A stretch of DNA of 64,000 bases, from NCBI GenBank assembly GCA_017303675.1, contig JAFLBX010000001.1, positions 259,970-323,969 on the forward strand, in the 5' to 3' direction. Position 1 is the first letter of the stretch; the number at the start of each line of letters is the position of its first letter. The notes under the pieces are model-generated. The model was not told the DNA's origin. It was given only the letters and a program-made list of their open reading frames with translations, and did no database searches. This stretch comes from Ignavibacteria bacterium (lineage in GTDB: Bacteria; Bacteroidota; Ignavibacteria; Tepidaquicellales; OLB5). Positions 62,353 to 64,000 of the stretch are shown here, in pieces. The translations under genes and the position numbers were made by a program.

Positions 62353-63822
62353 ATGAACTTAATATTTAAAAAAGCAAAAGTACTTGTAGTAGAAGATGAA
62401 AAGATCATTGCCAAAGATATAGAAGCTACCTTAAAAAGGATCGGGCATGAGTCAGCGGGAAGTGTGGCCAAAGGTGAAGATGCAATAAATTTTGCAGAAA
62501 AGGAAAAGCCTGATCTCATTTTAATGGATATTACCTTAAAAGGTGAAATGGATGGTATTGAAGCTGCCAAAATTATAAATGATAAGTTCAGGATACCGAT
62601 AGTATATATTACCGCGCACCAGGATGAAGATACAATCGAAAAGACAAAAGAAACCAACCCATACGGCTATATTACAAAACCGCTGGATGACAGGGATCTT
62701 AGTACTGCTATCAATTCTGCAATGTACAGGGTTGATGTTGAATTAAGGCTAAAAGATGCTGAGGAAAAGTATTTCCGTCTTTCTGAAAACGCACCGGATA
62801 TGATCATAAGCCAGGATCTTAATACAAAAAAGTACAATTACGTTAACAAATCAGTTCAAAAACTTACCGGATATTCAATAGAAGAATTCTACAATAAACC
62901 GGGTTTGCTGGAATCCATTGTGGATGAGGAATGGAAGGAGCAATACCAATTTTCAATAAAGATGGTACTTGATTCTACAATTTCGATACCGTTTGAATTT
63001 ATGATTGTAAATAAAAATGGTAAAAAATTATGGCTTAACCAGAGAAGTGTTGTGTTAAGGGACTCACATAAAAAAGCTCAAACAATTGAAGCAATTTTAA
63101 CAGATATAACAGAAAGAAAAAACTACGAGACCAAGCTTGAAGAAACCACGCAAAAGCTGAGAGCTCTTACCAACTACCAGCAAAAAGTAAGAGAGGAAGA
63201 AAGGCTTCATATTTCAAGAGAGATCCATGACCAACTTGGCCAGGACCTGACAGTATTAAAAATGGACCTTTCAATGTTAGTAAAAAATATTGTAAAACAG
63301 AAAGATGAAAGTAAAAATAAATATCTGAATTCTATAACAGAAGAACTGAAAAAAATTACACCATACATTGACGATATAATTAACAAAGTTAGAAAAATTG
63401 CAACTGAATTAAGACCTGATATACTTGATAAATTAGGATTACTTGAAGCAATTGAATGGCATGCAGGAGAATTTGAAAAAAGATCAAACATAAAATGTAT
63501 TACAGAAGTGGGAGATGAAGAAATAAACCTGAACCCTGAAAAAGCTATATCTGTATTCAGAATATTCCAGGAAACGCTTACTAATACAGCAAGACACTCA
63601 GGAGCAACAGCAGTAAAGATCAAAACTGATATTCAGCACGGCTGGATGATATTAACAATTAACGATAACGGCAGAGGTATAACCAATGAAGAGATAGAAA
63701 AAAGTACATCTCTTGGAATCCTTGGAATGAAAGAAAGAGTATTGTTATTAGGCGGCATATGGGATATTAAGGGTTCAAAAGAAAACGGAACATCTGTTGA
63801 AATTAAAGTTCCATTAAGTTAA
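62353..63822 (+). CDS. Hybrid receiver-PAS-histidine kinase (NarX-like HisKA_3)
   Basis: Residues 8-120 are a receiver domain with phospho-acceptor Asp59 (L-I-L-M-D-I-T), the T/S switch in Y-I-T-A-H and Lys109 in Y-I-T-K-P. A PAS domain follows (about 135-255: R-L-S-E-N-A-P-D-M), then a HisKA_3 domain with His292 (S-R-E-I-H-D-Q-L-G-Q-D-L) and an ATPase domain ending at 489 (N-T-A-R-H-S-G-A, N-D-N-G-R-G-I, G-I-L-G-M-K-E-R). Its REC input can accept phosphate from the large kinase upstream, making a two-step relay whose final DNA-binding regulator is not in the window. Confidence 0.9.
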   Translation: MNLIFKKAKVLVVEDEKIIAKDIEATLKRIGHESAGSVAKGEDAINFAEKEKPDLILMDITLKGEMDGIEAAKIINDKFRIPIVYITAHQDEDTIEKTKETNPYGYITKPLDDRDLSTAINSAMYRVDVELRLKDAEEKYFRLSENAPDMIISQDLNTKKYNYVNKSVQKLTGYSIEEFYNKPGLLESIVDEEWKEQYQFSIKMVLDSTISIPFEFMIVNKNGKKLWLNQRSVVLRDSHKKAQTIEAILTDITERKNYETKLEETTQKLRALTNYQQKVREEERLHISREIHDQLGQDLTVLKMDLSMLVKNIVKQKDESKNKYLNSITEELKKITPYIDDIINKVRKIATELRPDILDKLGLLEAIEWHAGEFEKRSNIKCITEVGDEEINLNPEKAISVFRIFQETLTNTARHSGATAVKIKTDIQHGWMILTINDNGRGITNEEIEKSTSLGILGMKERVLLLGGIWDIKGSKENGTSVEIKVPLS

Positions 63823-63920
63823 TTTAATTACTACCCCGGTTATTCATTTCAGTTATTAAGGCATTTTTATTCAAAATTTCAGGTTCAAAATATTGAAGTG
63901 AACTTGGTTTTAATTTTGAT

Positions 63921-63928
63921 TAAATTTG
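63921..63928 (+). promoter_or_regulatory. -7 box of the gene at the right edge
   Basis: TAAATTTG, 22 bases before the ATG at 63951, giving a leader of about 18 nt. Confidence 0.4.
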
Positions 63929-63950
63929 CACTTATCATATAAAAATTACA

Positions 63951-64000
63951 ATGAAATTAGAAGATTTATCACAAGAGCAGCGCGAAAAACTCGCAGAATT
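63951..64000 (+). CDS. Unknown gene, first 16 codons only (cut by window edge)
   Basis: ATG at 63951 opens a frame reading M-K-L-E-D-L-S-Q-E-Q-R-E-K-L-A-E up to the edge. A TAAATTTG box stands 22 bases upstream and the codon use resembles its neighbours. The product cannot be identified from so few residues. Confidence 0.5.
   Translation, partial: MKLEDLSQEQREKLAE

Overview
The window looks like a chromosomal segment of a free-living member of the Ignavibacteria/Chlorobi branch of the Bacteroidota group. The DNA is A+T-rich. Several promoters fit the Bacteroidota pattern (TTG or TTTG near -33, TAnnTTTG near -7). Six secreted proteins end in a full 'NPFNP...GxYFY...KKMxLxK' type IX secretion (T9SS) sorting domain, and two more end in a shortened version. 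TonB-dependent and CBM9/DUF5916-type outer-membrane proteins and a GH97 enzyme also fit. No rRNA, tRNA, CRISPR array, transposase or prophage was found. Family names come from recognition of the protein sequences, not from a database search.

Layout. 0-1.2 kb: the 3' end of a type ISP restriction-modification gene plus a small unknown gene. 1.3-7.5 kb: secreted T9SS proteins on the minus strand; three of them share a closely conserved upstream region, and the intergenic DNA holds palindromic repeats, a tandem repeat and a possible 28-residue gene. 7.9-12.3 kb: a probable operon of TetR regulator, DUF4188 protein, NAD-dependent epimerase and TonB receptor. 12.5-20 kb: uvrC, a ParE/Phd toxin-antitoxin pair, an unknown gene, and a two-gene unit of a membrane-anchored coiled-coil protein with an SF1 helicase-nuclease (candidate defence system). 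20-33.6 kb: mixed housekeeping and envelope genes (M15 peptidase, tetrapyrrole-type methylase, HU, ABC exporter, ApaG, dehydrogenase, CapA-like protein, ChaA-like antiporter, ferredoxin-nitroreductase, DUF5916 protein). 33.6-33.8 kb: a strongly structured candidate non-coding RNA.

34-54.5 kb holds the most unusual pattern. Three times, a minus-strand gene for a secreted repeat/propeller protein with a T9SS tail sits head-to-head with a plus-strand gene for a roughly 480-residue helical cytoplasmic protein of an unnamed family. In two of these pairs the secreted gene has a 190-210 nt leader with the same RNA architecture but different base pairs (GTTAGCG/CGCTAAC against GATAGCG/CGCTATC), which is covariation, and the paired stem begins at the predicted transcription start. 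Between them lie GH97, MtaB, SixA-like phosphatase, M50 protease, an ECF sigma factor with a membrane partner, a CBS protein, and a coupled set of small secreted or membrane genes including a self-cleaving S74 protein.

54.5-64 kb: a MoxR-type ATPase followed by clpS and aat (N-degron pathway), rpiB, then a very large multi-PAS/four-GAF histidine kinase, a REC-PAS-histidine kinase, and the first codons of a further gene at the right edge.
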